Shown here one piece after another: positions 17,420 through 27,549 of a stretch of DNA of 64,000 nucleotides. Below the pieces are notes generated by a model that made no database searches, was not told where the DNA came from, and saw only the letters and a program-made list of their open reading frames with translations. Made by a program: the position numbers and the translations under genes. This stretch comes from Sediminicoccus rosea. GTDB taxonomy: Bacteria > Pseudomonadota > Alphaproteobacteria > Acetobacterales > Acetobacteraceae. The stretch's first letter is position 1. Every line of letters starts with the position of its first letter. The DNA is taken from NCBI RefSeq assembly GCF_033547095.1, contig NZ_CP137852.1, positions 2,597,501-2,661,500 on the forward strand. The letters run 5' to 3'.

Positions 17420-18277
17420 ATGACCCCGCCCGATCGCCTGCGCGCCCTTCTCGCCGAACCCGGCTTCGTCACCATGCCCGCCGTCTGGGATGGGCTGAGC
17501 GCCAAGCTCGCCGCGGTTGCCGGCTACAAGACGGCCTTCCTCTCCGGCTCCTGCGTGGCGGCGAGCCGGCTCGGTGGGCCGGATCTCGACCTCATCTCCT
17601 TCGCCGAGATGTTCGACAGCTTCCACATGGTGCATGGCGCCGCGCCCGGGACGCTGATCCTGGCCGATGGCGACCATGGCTATGGCAATCCGCTGAACGT
17701 GCAGCGCACCGTGCGCGCCTATGGCCGCGCGGGGGCCGCCGCGATCCTGATCGAGGACAAGATCACGCCGCGGCAGCTCACCTCCTCCGGCAAGCCCTGC
17801 CTGCCGCGCGAGGAGGCGCGGATGAAGATCCGCGCGGCGGTCCAGGCGGCGAAGGACAGCGGCATCCTGGTGCTGGCCCGCACCGATTGCCGGCCGACCC
17901 AGGGCATCGACGAGGCGGTGGCGCGCATCGAGATGTTCGTGGAGGAGGGGGCGGATATCCTCTTCCTTGACAGCCCGGCCGATGACGCGGAGTTCCGCCG
18001 CGCGGTGGCGGCGGCGCAGGGCCGGCCCTCCTTCGCCGTGCTCTCGCCGGGGCCCGGGCGCCGCATCCCGACGCGGCCCGAGGCGGAGGCGCTGGGGATC
18101 AAGATCGGCACCTATCCCACGGCCATGCTCTCGCCCGCCATCGCGGGCATGCAGGCGGGGCTCGCCGCGCTGGTCGCCGGCGGCGCGGAGAGCGACATGG
18201 CGCTGGCGCCGGCCGCGCTGCGCGAGACGCTCGGCTATCCGGACTACGACGTTCAGGGCAAGCCGTTCCTCGTCTAG
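17420..18277 (+). CDS. Isocitrate lyase/PEP mutase superfamily enzyme
   Basis: The 285-residue product shows the superfamily core: MPAVWDGLSAKLAAVAGYKT, the metal-binding ADGDHGYGNPLNVQRTV, AAAILIEDKITPRQ and the strand LVLARTDCRPTQG. The flexible active-site loop that carries a cysteine in lyases reads TSSGKPCLPREEA, so the lyase KKCGH motif is not present in standard form. Members cleave or rearrange C-C or C-P bonds of 2-hydroxy or 2-oxo acids (methylisocitrate lyase, oxaloacetate decarboxylase, PEP mutase); I cannot assign the substrate. ATG 17420 is chosen over 17405 because GAGGA precedes it. Confidence 0.85.
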   Translation: MTPPDRLRALLAEPGFVTMPAVWDGLSAKLAAVAGYKTAFLSGSCVAASRLGGPDLDLISFAEMFDSFHMVHGAAPGTLILADGDHGYGNPLNVQRTVRAYGRAGAAAILIEDKITPRQLTSSGKPCLPREEARMKIRAAVQAAKDSGILVLARTDCRPTQGIDEAVARIEMFVEEGADILFLDSPADDAEFRRAVAAAQGRPSFAVLSPGPGRRIPTRPEAEALGIKIGTYPTAMLSPAIAGMQAGLAALVAGGAESDMALAPAALRETLGYPDYDVQGKPFLV

Positions 18278-18280
18278 CCC

Positions 18281-19693
<1,413 letters not shown>

Positions 19694-19779
19694 GGGCGCT
19701 CGCCGGTTGCGAGGCAGGCTGCGAGCGGGGCCCTGGCATGGGCCTTGCGGGGCAGCGGGCACCCTGAGTGGAGCCGCCC

Positions 19780-21006
19780 ATGCCCTTCGATTCCGTCCCC
19801 GCCGCCACCGCCTCCGCCGAAACGCGGCCGCTCAGCGTGCTCTACGTCCTCTCCTCCTTCCCGGTGCTGTCCGAGACCTTCGTCAGCAACGAGATCCGCG
19901 CCATGCGCGCGCTCGGCCACAAGATCGTGCCGCTCACCATCCGCGACCATCACGGCCCCTGCCAGCCGGAGGACGAGGCGCTGAAGCCCGGCATCCAGCG
20001 GCTGGAGGAGCTGCCGCGCGTCACCGCCATGCTGCGCGCCGTGATGGGCCCCGCCCGGCTGCGCGCGGCGATGCGCTTCATCCGGACGCAGCAGGGCCTG
20101 CCGCGCCGCTCGCTGCTGCTCGCCGCAGCCCGGGTGGCGCTGGCCGCGCGGCGGCATGGCTGCACCCATGTCCACGCGCATTTCGCCCATGCGGCGACGG
20201 CCACCGCCATTGCCGGCGCGCGCCTGGCGGGCTGCACCGTCTCCTTCATCGGGCATGGCTTCGAGGTCTATGGCACGCCCGCCGACCTGCCGCTGAAGCT
20301 CGCCAGTGCCGACCTCGCCGTCGCCACCTGCTTCGACATGCGGGACGACATGCTCGCCATGGCGCCGGGGGCGCGCGTGGTGGTGGTGCCCTGCGGCATC
20401 GATCCCGCCCGCTTCCGCCCGCGCTCCGGCGCCTCCAATGGCCGGCTGCTCGCCATCGGCCGCCTCGCGCCGCAGAAGGGGTATGAGCTGCTGCTCGATG
20501 CCCTGGCCGCGCTGCCGCCCATGGCGCGCCCCTGCATCGACGCGGTGGGGGAGGGCGCGCTGCGCCCGGTGCTGGAAGCGAAGATCGAGGCGCTGGGCCT
20601 TTGGCCCTGGATGCGCCTGCTGGGCGCGCGCCCGAGCGGCTGGATCGCCGAGGAGGGGCCGCGCTACCAGGGTTTCGTCGCCCCCTACGTGATCTGCGCC
20701 GATGGCGACCGCGACACCGGCCCCATCGTGCTGAAGGAGGCGATGGCCATGGGCCTGCCTGTCCTCGCCTCGGCCCTGATGGGCATGAAGGAGACAGTGG
20801 CCGATGTCGGCGGAAGGCTGATCCTGCCGGGCGACCGCCGTGCCCTGACCGATGGCCTGGGCTGGATCGCCGGCCTCTCGGCGGCGGAGCGCGCTGCCAT
20901 CGGCCGCGCCGGGCGCGCGCATATCGAGGCGGGGTTCAGCCTGGCATCCCAGGCGCGGCAGCTGGGCGCGCTCTTCGCCGGCCTGCAGGCCCGCCCCCAT
21001 GCTTGA
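19780..21006 (+). CDS. GT4-family glycosyltransferase
   Basis: The 408-residue product has the GT-B layout: an N-terminal half with VLYVLSSFPVLSETFVSNEI, VHAHFAHAATATAIAGARLA and SFIGHGFEVYG, and a C-terminal half with LLAIGRLAPQKGYELLLDAL and GPIVLKEAMAMGLPVLASAL, the donor-binding E-x7-E region. It would transfer a sugar from a nucleotide donor to a lipid or glycan acceptor on the cytoplasmic face. ATG 19780 is preceded by GGAG; a GTG at 19768 is possible. It overlaps the next GT4 gene by eight bases, opening a four-gene glycan locus. Confidence 0.9.
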   Translation: MPFDSVPAATASAETRPLSVLYVLSSFPVLSETFVSNEIRAMRALGHKIVPLTIRDHHGPCQPEDEALKPGIQRLEELPRVTAMLRAVMGPARLRAAMRFIRTQQGLPRRSLLLAAARVALAARRHGCTHVHAHFAHAATATAIAGARLAGCTVSFIGHGFEVYGTPADLPLKLASADLAVATCFDMRDDMLAMAPGARVVVVPCGIDPARFRPRSGASNGRLLAIGRLAPQKGYELLLDALAALPPMARPCIDAVGEGALRPVLEAKIEALGLWPWMRLLGARPSGWIAEEGPRYQGFVAPYVICADGDRDTGPIVLKEAMAMGLPVLASALMGMKETVADVGGRLILPGDRRALTDGLGWIAGLSAAERAAIGRAGRAHIEAGFSLASQARQLGALFAGLQARPHA

Positions 21007-22174
21007 GCGCCGCACCGACATCCTGATCTGGGTCGCGGGCAAGCTCGACAAGCGCGGCTCCTTCGAGGACTACCTGCTGCGCCTGGGGCGCGGCCTGAAG
21101 ACGGCCGGTCTCAGCACGCATCTCGTCGCCGGTCCGCCCTGGGATGCGGGGCTGCGGCGGGACCTCGCGGCGCTGGGCCTTGGCCTGACGGAACTGGGCG
21201 AAGGTGAGTTGCGCTCTGCCTGGCGCGCGGCCGGCATCCTGGCCCGCACGCGGCCGCGCCTCGTGCATTACCATTTCGGCTCGCCCAGCTCGAAGCTCGC
21301 CGCGCTGGCCGCGGTCTCGGGCGTGCCGCGCTTCGTCTTCACGGATCACGGCTCGCGCACGCAGGTCGAGGCGGGGGGCGCTGGTCTCGCCGCCGCCAAG
21401 CGCTGGATGCGGCGGGCGCGCGCCTCTCTCGTGGACCTCTATCTGCCCGTCTCGAACGAGGTGGCGGGGCATCTCCGGCAGGAGATCGGCCTGCCGCCCG
21501 CCCGGCTGCACCGGCTCATGAACGGCGTGGACCTCGCGCGCTACCGTCCCGCGGGTGCTGAGGAGCGCATGGCCCTGCGCCAGCGCCTGCTGGGGCTGGG
21601 CGGGGCGGAGCCCGTGCTGCTCTATGCCGGGCAGCTCACCGCCGAGAAGGGCGTGGAGGATCTGCTCGCCATCCAGCCCGCGCTGCTCCGCGCCTTTCCG
21701 GGCCTCACCATCGCCTGGGCCGGGGACGGCCCGCTGCGCGGCGCGGTGGAGGCCGCATCCGGCCAGGGCGTGCGCGTGCTGGGCCGTCGCGGCGACATGC
21801 CGGAACTGCTGCGCGCGGTGGATCTCGTCGTCGCGCCCTCGCGCTGGCGGGAGGCCTTCTCGCTCATCCTGGCCGAGGCCGCGGCCTCGGGCCTGCCCGC
21901 CATAGCCTCGCGCATCGGCGGCATCCCGGAGGTGGTGGCGAACCAGGTGACGGGCGAGCTGGTGCCGCCTGGCGAGCCGGCGGCGCTGCTCGCCTCGCTC
22001 TCGGGGCTGATCGAGCAGCCCGCGCGCCGCATCGCCATGGGGCAGGCGGCACGCCGCCGCGCCGAGGCGCTGTTCGACCTCGACGGCATGATCGCCGCCA
22101 CCCTCCGCCACTATGCGGCACTGCTGCCGCTGCCCACCGCCTCGCTCACGCCCGCCCTGGAGTTCCGCTCATGA
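20999..22174 (+). CDS. GT4-family glycosyltransferase
   Basis: The 391-residue product is a second GT-B enzyme. VHYHFGSPSSKLAALAAVSG and FVFTDHGSRTQVEAG lie in the acceptor half. YAGQLTAEKGVEDLLAIQPA and AVDLVVAPSRWREAFSLILA, with EAAASGLPAIASRIGGIPEV, form the donor half. It starts inside the end of the preceding GT4 gene and overlaps the dioxygenase gene at ATGA. The two GT4 proteins differ clearly in sequence, so they probably add different sugars rather than being a recent duplication. Confidence 0.9.
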   Translation: MLERRTDILIWVAGKLDKRGSFEDYLLRLGRGLKTAGLSTHLVAGPPWDAGLRRDLAALGLGLTELGEGELRSAWRAAGILARTRPRLVHYHFGSPSSKLAALAAVSGVPRFVFTDHGSRTQVEAGGAGLAAAKRWMRRARASLVDLYLPVSNEVAGHLRQEIGLPPARLHRLMNGVDLARYRPAGAEERMALRQRLLGLGGAEPVLLYAGQLTAEKGVEDLLAIQPALLRAFPGLTIAWAGDGPLRGAVEAASGQGVRVLGRRGDMPELLRAVDLVVAPSRWREAFSLILAEAAASGLPAIASRIGGIPEVVANQVTGELVPPGEPAALLASLSGLIEQPARRIAMGQAARRRAEALFDLDGMIAATLRHYAALLPLPTASLTPALEFRS

Positions 22175-23142
22175 CCGTCACCGAGATCACCGCCGCGCTG
22201 GAGCGCGACGGCATCGCGCCGCTGCCCCGGCTGATCGCACCCGAGGCGCTGGCCGGCCTGCAGGCGGCCTTCAGCGGCGCCCTGCGGCGGCCGAGCTTCA
22301 ACACCTGGATCGGCTTCGAGCAGAACGAGAAATGGCGCCTGCTGGTCGAGAACCTGCTGGCGCTGCACCCGGCCTGCCTCGAGCTCGCGCTGCATCCGCT
22401 GGTGGCCGGCGCGGTGCGCGAATATGTCGGCCCCGAGGTGGCGCTGACCGAGGCGCGCGGCTGGCGCACCATCCGCACCACGCGCAACTTCCATGGCTGG
22501 CACGCCGATGCCTGGCACGCGCCCGAGGTGACGACGGCGCCGCGCGAGGTGAAGCTCGCGGTCTATCTGAGCGATGTGGAGAGCGGGCATTTCGCCTATC
22601 TCGCCGGCACGCACCGCCAACGCGGCGCCGCCCGCCACTGGGGCCCGGCGGATGTGGCGCCGCTGATGCACCGGGAGCGCGCGATGCGCGGCCCGGCCGG
22701 CACCGCCTTCCTCTTCGACACGGCGGGCGTGCATCGGCAGACCACGCCCTGCCTCTCGCCGCGCGACGTGATGTTCTTCAACTTCCATGACCCTGCCGTG
22801 CCGATCCAGGCCGAGGATGTGGCGCATGGCCGCTACCAGCCGCTGCTGCTGAACGCCGGCTACCTGCCGCCGCTGACCGCCGAGCAGGCGGCGATCCTGG
22901 GCTTTGGCCGTGCCCGCGCCCAGCCCGAAGCGGGCATGGTGGGCCGCCCCGCGCTGCGGCGCTATCCCTGGCTGCATGACGCCATGGCGGCGGGCCTGTG
23001 GGCGCGGCTCGAATGGCAGGAGGTGGCGCGCATGGCGCGGCAGGGCCGGCGCTTCGCCGCGCGCCGCCTGGCGCGGCTGATCCCCGGCGTGGCGCGCCCG
23101 AGCTCTGGCGCCGCGCGGCCCGCGAAGGAGGCTCACTCGTGA
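22171..23142 (+). CDS. Phytanoyl-CoA dioxygenase (PhyH)-family protein
   Basis: The 323-residue product has the iron-binding HxD in FHGWHADAWHAP (residues about 109-120) and the distal histidine in FDTAGVHRQTTP, about 80 residues later. An arginine for 2-oxoglutarate should lie just after, near SPRD. The fold is the non-haem Fe(II)/2-oxoglutarate oxygenase family, whose bacterial members hydroxylate lipids, sugars or small metabolites. Its place between three glycosyltransferases suggests that it modifies a lipid or glycan precursor made by this locus. The C-terminal 100 residues are Arg-rich and atypical. Confidence 0.85.
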   Translation: MTVTEITAALERDGIAPLPRLIAPEALAGLQAAFSGALRRPSFNTWIGFEQNEKWRLLVENLLALHPACLELALHPLVAGAVREYVGPEVALTEARGWRTIRTTRNFHGWHADAWHAPEVTTAPREVKLAVYLSDVESGHFAYLAGTHRQRGAARHWGPADVAPLMHRERAMRGPAGTAFLFDTAGVHRQTTPCLSPRDVMFFNFHDPAVPIQAEDVAHGRYQPLLLNAGYLPPLTAEQAAILGFGRARAQPEAGMVGRPALRRYPWLHDAMAAGLWARLEWQEVARMARQGRRFAARRLARLIPGVARPSSGAARPAKEAHS

Positions 23143-24119
23143 GCGCGCCCCGTCTTTCCGTCATCATCCCCACGCGCAACTGCCTGGCATGGCTGCCCCG
23201 CGCCATGGCGAGCGCGCTGGCCGTGCCGGTCGAGGGCATCGAGGTCATCATCGTGGATGATGGCTCGACCGACGGCACCGCGAATTTCCTGGCCCATGCC
23301 GCAGCCTCGGGCCTGCCCATCCGCGTGCTGCGCCGCACGGGCGGCGAGGGGGCTGCGGCGGCGCGCAATGCCGGCCTCGCCATCGCGCGGGCGCCCGTGG
23401 TGGGCTTCCTCGACGCCGATGACATCTGGCAGCCCGATCGCATCGCCGAACGGCTCGCCTGGCATGAGGCGCATCCCGAGACCGCGCTGAGCTTCGGCGA
23501 ATACGAGACGCTCTATGCCGACAACCGCCGCGAGCCGCGGCTGATCGGCTACATGCCGCGCTTCGCCGCCGCCGTCACGCCGCTGGACGAGCCCTGGCGG
23601 GACGAGATCGGCTGGCTGGGCCCGGCCGGCGCCGGGCTGATCTATGGGGAGAATCCGGTCTGCACCTCGGTCGTCCTCGCCTCGCGCGCGGCGGTGGAGG
23701 CGGTGGGCGGCTTCGATGTCTCGCTCGGCCAGGCGGAGGACTGGGACCTCTGGATCCGCCTCGCGCTGCACGGCCCGGTCGCCTATGCGCCGCGCTCGCA
23801 GGGGCTGCACATGCATCGCGCCGACTCGCTGAGCAGCGAGGTGCGCGCGCGCTGCCTTGCCGTCGCGACGGTGCTGGACCGCTACGGCCCGGCGATCCGC
23901 GCGCGTGATGCGGGCGCCTTCCGCTGCAGCCGCGCCTTCGTGGCCGAGGCGCGCGCCGAGATGGCGGAGGCCGAGGGGCGGCGCCTCGCGCATCTGGCCT
24001 GGCAGGCCAAGGCGCTGCTCTGGCAGCCGAGCCGCCGCCGGGCGCGCTCGGCCGCACGCGCGTTGCTGCGGGGGCTGCGGCCGCGCATGCCGGCGCCGCT
24101 CATGGCACGGGCGGCGTGA
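23139..24119 (+). CDS. GT2-family glycosyltransferase
   Basis: The 326-residue product has a GT-A domain: RLSVIIPTRNCLAWLPRAMA, IEVIIVDDGSTDGTANFLA, the DxD-type FLDADDIWQPDRIAERLAW and the catalytic-loop QAEDWDLWIRLAL. The start is a GTG overlapping the previous stop (GTGA), supported by AAGGAGG eight bases upstream. A basic, Arg-rich C-terminus may bind membrane. It closes the GT4-GT4-PhyH-GT2 locus. No flippase, polymerase or sugar-nucleotide genes are present, so the final product cannot be named. Confidence 0.92.
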   Translation: MSAPRLSVIIPTRNCLAWLPRAMASALAVPVEGIEVIIVDDGSTDGTANFLAHAAASGLPIRVLRRTGGEGAAAARNAGLAIARAPVVGFLDADDIWQPDRIAERLAWHEAHPETALSFGEYETLYADNRREPRLIGYMPRFAAAVTPLDEPWRDEIGWLGPAGAGLIYGENPVCTSVVLASRAAVEAVGGFDVSLGQAEDWDLWIRLALHGPVAYAPRSQGLHMHRADSLSSEVRARCLAVATVLDRYGPAIRARDAGAFRCSRAFVAEARAEMAEAEGRRLAHLAWQAKALLWQPSRRRARSAARALLRGLRPRMPAPLMARAA

Positions 24120-24192
24120 AGATCCGATGCCGGATGATGGGTGACTTGGCGTCTGCCCTGTGTGACCCTGGCCCATCACCGGAGAACCTCGG

Positions 24193-25224
24193 ATGCGGCT
24201 CGATCGCCGTGGCGTGCTCGCCACATCCCTTGCCCTGGGCGGAGCGGCCACCGCCGCGCCCGTCCCGGGCAAGATCGCCCTGGAGGAGCATGTCATCATC
24301 CCCTCCTTCCTCGACTACCTGAACAAGGCCATGCCGCCGGTCTCGGCGGAGGCGCGGGCCGTGCTGGTCCGCCGCATGCTGGATTTCGGCGAGGAGCGCC
24401 TGGCCGCCATGGATGGCGCGGGCGTGTCGCGGGCCATCCTCTCCATCTCGGGCCCCGGCGTGCAGGTGGAGCCCGACACGGCGCGGGCGACGCGCCTGGC
24501 GGCGGAGGCGAATGACGCGCTGGCGCGCGAGATCCAGCGCCGGCCGGACCGCTATGGCGGCTTCGCGCACCTCGCCATGCAGGACCCCGCTCAGGCCGCG
24601 CGTGAACTCGAACGCTGCGTGCGGGAGCTCAACTTCCAGGGCGCCATGATCAACCACCACACGCTGGGCGTCTACCTGGATGACCCGCGGAATGACGTGT
24701 TCTGGGAGCGGCTCCAGGCGCTGGAGGTGCCGCTCTACCTCCATCCGGATGACAGCTTCCGCATGCCGCATGTGCTCGAGGGCGTGCCCGAACTGCACAA
24801 GCCGACCTGGGAATGGACGACCGAGACCGCGACCCACGCGCTGCGCCTGATCGTCACCGGCGTCTTCGACCGATTCCCGCGCGCGCAGGTCATCCTCGGG
24901 CATATGGGCGAGACCTTGCCCTACATGCTCTGGCGGCTGGACAGCCGCTACGCCTTCACGCCGACGCGCCGTCCGATCCGGCGCAAGCCCTCGGACTATG
25001 TGCGCTCCAACATCTCGGTCACCACCTCGGGGCAATGCGATGACGTGCCGCTGACGGCGGCACTGGCGGCGCTCGGCGAGAGCCGCGTGATGTTTTCGAT
25101 CGACTACCCTTATGAGGACTCCGCGACGGCCGCGCGCTTCATCGAGAAGGCCGCGATCGCGGAGGATGTGCGGGCCCGGGTGATGCACGGCAATGCGCGC
25201 GCGCTGCTGAAGCTGCGCAGCTGA
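24193..25224 (+). CDS. Amidohydrolase 2-family protein (gamma-resorcylate decarboxylase-like)
   Basis: The 343-residue product carries a twin-arginine-like leader (MRLDRRGVLATSLALGGAAT), then KIALEEHVIIPSFLDYLNKA, LYLHPDD, ILGHMGETLPYMLWRLDSRY and MFSIDYPYED. The metal-ligand positions and the terminal SIDYPYE motif match the aromatic acid decarboxylase branch of amidohydrolase 2 (2,6-dihydroxybenzoate decarboxylase). The usual ExHxxP near the N-terminus appears as LEEHVIIPS. An exported member is unusual, since characterised enzymes are cytoplasmic. The substrate is unknown. Confidence 0.85.
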   Translation: MRLDRRGVLATSLALGGAATAAPVPGKIALEEHVIIPSFLDYLNKAMPPVSAEARAVLVRRMLDFGEERLAAMDGAGVSRAILSISGPGVQVEPDTARATRLAAEANDALAREIQRRPDRYGGFAHLAMQDPAQAARELERCVRELNFQGAMINHHTLGVYLDDPRNDVFWERLQALEVPLYLHPDDSFRMPHVLEGVPELHKPTWEWTTETATHALRLIVTGVFDRFPRAQVILGHMGETLPYMLWRLDSRYAFTPTRRPIRRKPSDYVRSNISVTTSGQCDDVPLTAALAALGESRVMFSIDYPYEDSATAARFIEKAAIAEDVRARVMHGNARALLKLRS

Positions 25225-25382
25225 GACCGCGCGGCTGACGGGCAGGGCGCGCCGCGCCGGGTGGCCCGCCAGCCGCCCCAGCTCGCCGGCGGCGGCGCGG
25301 CCGCGTCCGAGCGGGCCGCGAGGCGCCGCACCGGGCCGCCCCTGCGCTGCATGAACGAACCGCGCAGATCCTCCCCGGAGGG

Positions 25383-25850
25383 TCAGCCTCCGGAGGCCTG
25401 CCGTTCCGGTGCGGCGTGCGTTGGATCGTGGATGGCAGCACCCACGGCCTGCGGGATCGGCATCACATTGATGCCGCCCAGCCTGACGCCGCGCTCCCGC
25501 ACCAGGGCCTTGGCGAAATGGCGGATCTCGCCCGCGGGCCCGCGCAGCAGCGCAACCTCGATGCAGTGATGGTGGTCGAGATGCAGATGCACGGTCGTCA
25601 CGCCGAGATCGTGGTGCGCGTGTTGCGCTTCGGTGAGCCGGCGGCCCAGGTCGCGCTCATAATGGTCGTAGATGTAGGACACCGCGGCCACGCATGGCAG
25701 CATCGGGTCCTGCTCTCCCGCCGCATCGCGCAGCCCGGAACGGAGCAGGTCCCGCACCGCCTCCGAGCGGTTGCCGTAGCCGCGGCCCGCCATGAAGGCA
25801 TCCAGCGCGGCGGCCGTTTCGTGATCGAGGCTGATGGTCAGGCGCTGCAC
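25383..25850 (-). CDS. nikR: Nickel-responsive regulator NikR
   Basis: The 155-residue product has an N-terminal ribbon-helix-helix (VQRLTISLDHETAAALDAFM) and a C-terminal ACT-like nickel domain. The square-planar nickel ligands of E. coli NikR (His76, His87, His89, Cys95) have counterparts at His77, His88, His90 and Cys96 in QHAHHDLGVTTVHLHLDHHH-C. The GTG at 25850 is preferred because it follows GGGAG and begins the first strand; the frame runs 25 codons further upstream. It is transcribed away from a nickel-type ABC transporter, with a NikR-type operator between them. Confidence 0.95.
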   Translation of the reverse strand: MQRLTISLDHETAAALDAFMAGRGYGNRSEAVRDLLRSGLRDAAGEQDPMLPCVAAVSYIYDHYERDLGRRLTEAQHAHHDLGVTTVHLHLDHHHCIEVALLRGPAGEIRHFAKALVRERGVRLGGINVMPIPQAVGAAIHDPTHAAPERQASGG

Positions 25851-25905
25851 CTTGCACTCCCGTCGCGATGGCGGCCTCTGCCCGGGGTCCGGGTGCCGAT
25901 GATGT

Positions 25906-25935
25906 GTTATGACGAATATTGGCAATCTTCTTAAC
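25906..25935. promoter_or_regulatory. NikR operator
   Basis: GTTATGA (25906-25912) and TCTTAAC (25929-25935) are inverted half-sites with six of seven bases matching, separated by exactly 16 bases. That is the architecture of the E. coli NikR site GTATGA-N16-TCATAC. It sits between nikR and the ABC transporter, where it could control both. Confidence 0.75.
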
Positions 25936-25978
25936 GACAGCTAGCCTCCAAGTCGTCCTAGCGGAGGATATCCCCCTG

Positions 25979-27544
25979 TTGTCGCGCCGTCTCTGCCTCG
26001 TCCTCGCAGCGGCCCTCGGATTGTCGGTGCCCCAGCCCGGCCCGGCGCGGGCGCAACCGATGGGAGGTGTCGCGGTGATCGCCGTGGCCGGCGACCCGGG
26101 GCATCTCAATCCGGCGATCTCGACCGCGGGGCCGCTGCATGCCGTGGCCGGCTCCTTGTTCAACGGCCTGGTGGCGCTGGACGAGGCGGGCAATCCGGAA
26201 CCTGACCTCGCGGAATCCTGGGTGGTCGCGCCCGATGGGCTGAGCGTGACGTTCCGGCTGCGCGCCGGCGTCCGCTGGCATGATGGCAGGCCCTTCACTG
26301 CTGCCGATGTGAAGACCAGCTTCGAGCAGGTGCTGCTTCGCTTCCACGCCCGTGCCCGCGCCGGCCTGGCGCCCGCCATCGCGGGAATTGACGCGCCGGA
26401 CCCGCTGACCGCGGTGTTTCGCTTGAACCGGCCGCACCCCGCCCTGCTGCGGCAGCTCGACGTCACCGAAGCGCCGGTGCTGCCCGCGCATCTGTTCGAC
26501 GGCACGGACCCCAACACCAACCCGGCCAATCTGCGCCCCGTCGGCACCGGGCCCTTCCGCTTCGAGAGCTACCAGCGTGACAACCAGGTCGTGCTCCTGC
26601 GCAACCCGGACTACTTCAAGCCCGGGCTGCCGCGGCTGGATCGCGTCGTGTTCCGGATCATCCCGGACTCGAACACCCAGGTGAACGCGCTCCTGGCGGG
26701 CGAGGTGGACATGCTGGCCCGCGTGTCCGCGCCCGATGCCGCTCGGCTGCGCGGCCGCGGCGTGACGCTCGCGGAAACCCGCGCCGCCGCCGGCGGGTCC
26801 AATTGCGTCATGACGCTCGCCTTCAACCTCGACCGTTCGGCCACCGGCCAGGTCGCGCTGCGCGAGGCTTTCGCGCTGGGCCTCGATCGCCAGCGGATGC
26901 TGGAACTGGTGGCCTTCGGCCAAGGGCGCGTCGCGGAGGCGCCGATCGCCTCGGGCATCGCCTGGGCGCATGCGCCGCGCGCGCTGGCGGCGTGGCGGCC
27001 CGATCCGGCCGAGGCCAATCGGCGGCTGGATGCGGCGGGCCTCGCGCGCGGACCGGATGGCGTGCGCGCCACGCTCGATATCCTGCACTTTCCGGCTTTC
27101 GCCCGCTGGTCGGACATCCTGCGCCAACAGCTCGCACCGCTCGGCATCACCTTGCGGGTGCGGATGATGGACCCCGCCGCCTTCGCCCAGGCGGTGTTCA
27201 CCCGGCGTGACTTCGACCTGGCGCTGGTCTCCTATTGCAACGGCACGGATCCGGAGATCGGCGTCCGGCGCATGGTCCATTCCTCGGCCGTCGGCAATGT
27301 CCCCTTCTCCAATGCGGCGGGCTACCGGAACGCGGAGGTGGACCGGCTGTTCGATGCGGCGGCCTCCGTGCAGGACGAGGCCGCCCGGGGCGCGGCGTAT
27401 CGCGCGGCACAGGCGATCCTGGCGCGCGATCTGCCCTATTGGTGGCTGGTCGAGACCGACTTCACCGCCGCCTGGCGCGACCGCTTCGCCGATTTCGCGC
27501 CCTGGAGCGGCCAGGTGGCGGAACGCGCCTGGCGACGGCCGTAG
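25979..27544 (+). CDS. ABC transporter substrate-binding protein, nickel/peptide (SBP family 5)
   Basis: The product, about 521 residues from the TTG at 25979, has a signal peptide (LCLVLAAALGLSVPQPGPAR-A) and the family 5 hallmarks: GPLHAVAGSLFNGLVALDEA, LAESWVVAPDGLSVTFRLRA, GVRWHDGRPFTAADVKTSFE and GTGPFRFESYQRDNQVVLLR. GCGGAGGA lies ten bases before the TTG; no ATG is well placed. Family 5 includes NikA, DppA and OppA. The adjacent nikR and operator favour nickel, perhaps as a metal chelate. Two permease genes follow without a gap. Confidence 0.88.
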   Translation: MSRRLCLVLAAALGLSVPQPGPARAQPMGGVAVIAVAGDPGHLNPAISTAGPLHAVAGSLFNGLVALDEAGNPEPDLAESWVVAPDGLSVTFRLRAGVRWHDGRPFTAADVKTSFEQVLLRFHARARAGLAPAIAGIDAPDPLTAVFRLNRPHPALLRQLDVTEAPVLPAHLFDGTDPNTNPANLRPVGTGPFRFESYQRDNQVVLLRNPDYFKPGLPRLDRVVFRIIPDSNTQVNALLAGEVDMLARVSAPDAARLRGRGVTLAETRAAAGGSNCVMTLAFNLDRSATGQVALREAFALGLDRQRMLELVAFGQGRVAEAPIASGIAWAHAPRALAAWRPDPAEANRRLDAAGLARGPDGVRATLDILHFPAFARWSDILRQQLAPLGITLRVRMMDPAAFAQAVFTRRDFDLALVSYCNGTDPEIGVRRMVHSSAVGNVPFSNAAGYRNAEVDRLFDAAASVQDEAARGAAYRAAQAILARDLPYWWLVETDFTAAWRDRFADFAPWSGQVAERAWRRP

Positions 27545-27549
27545 CCGGC

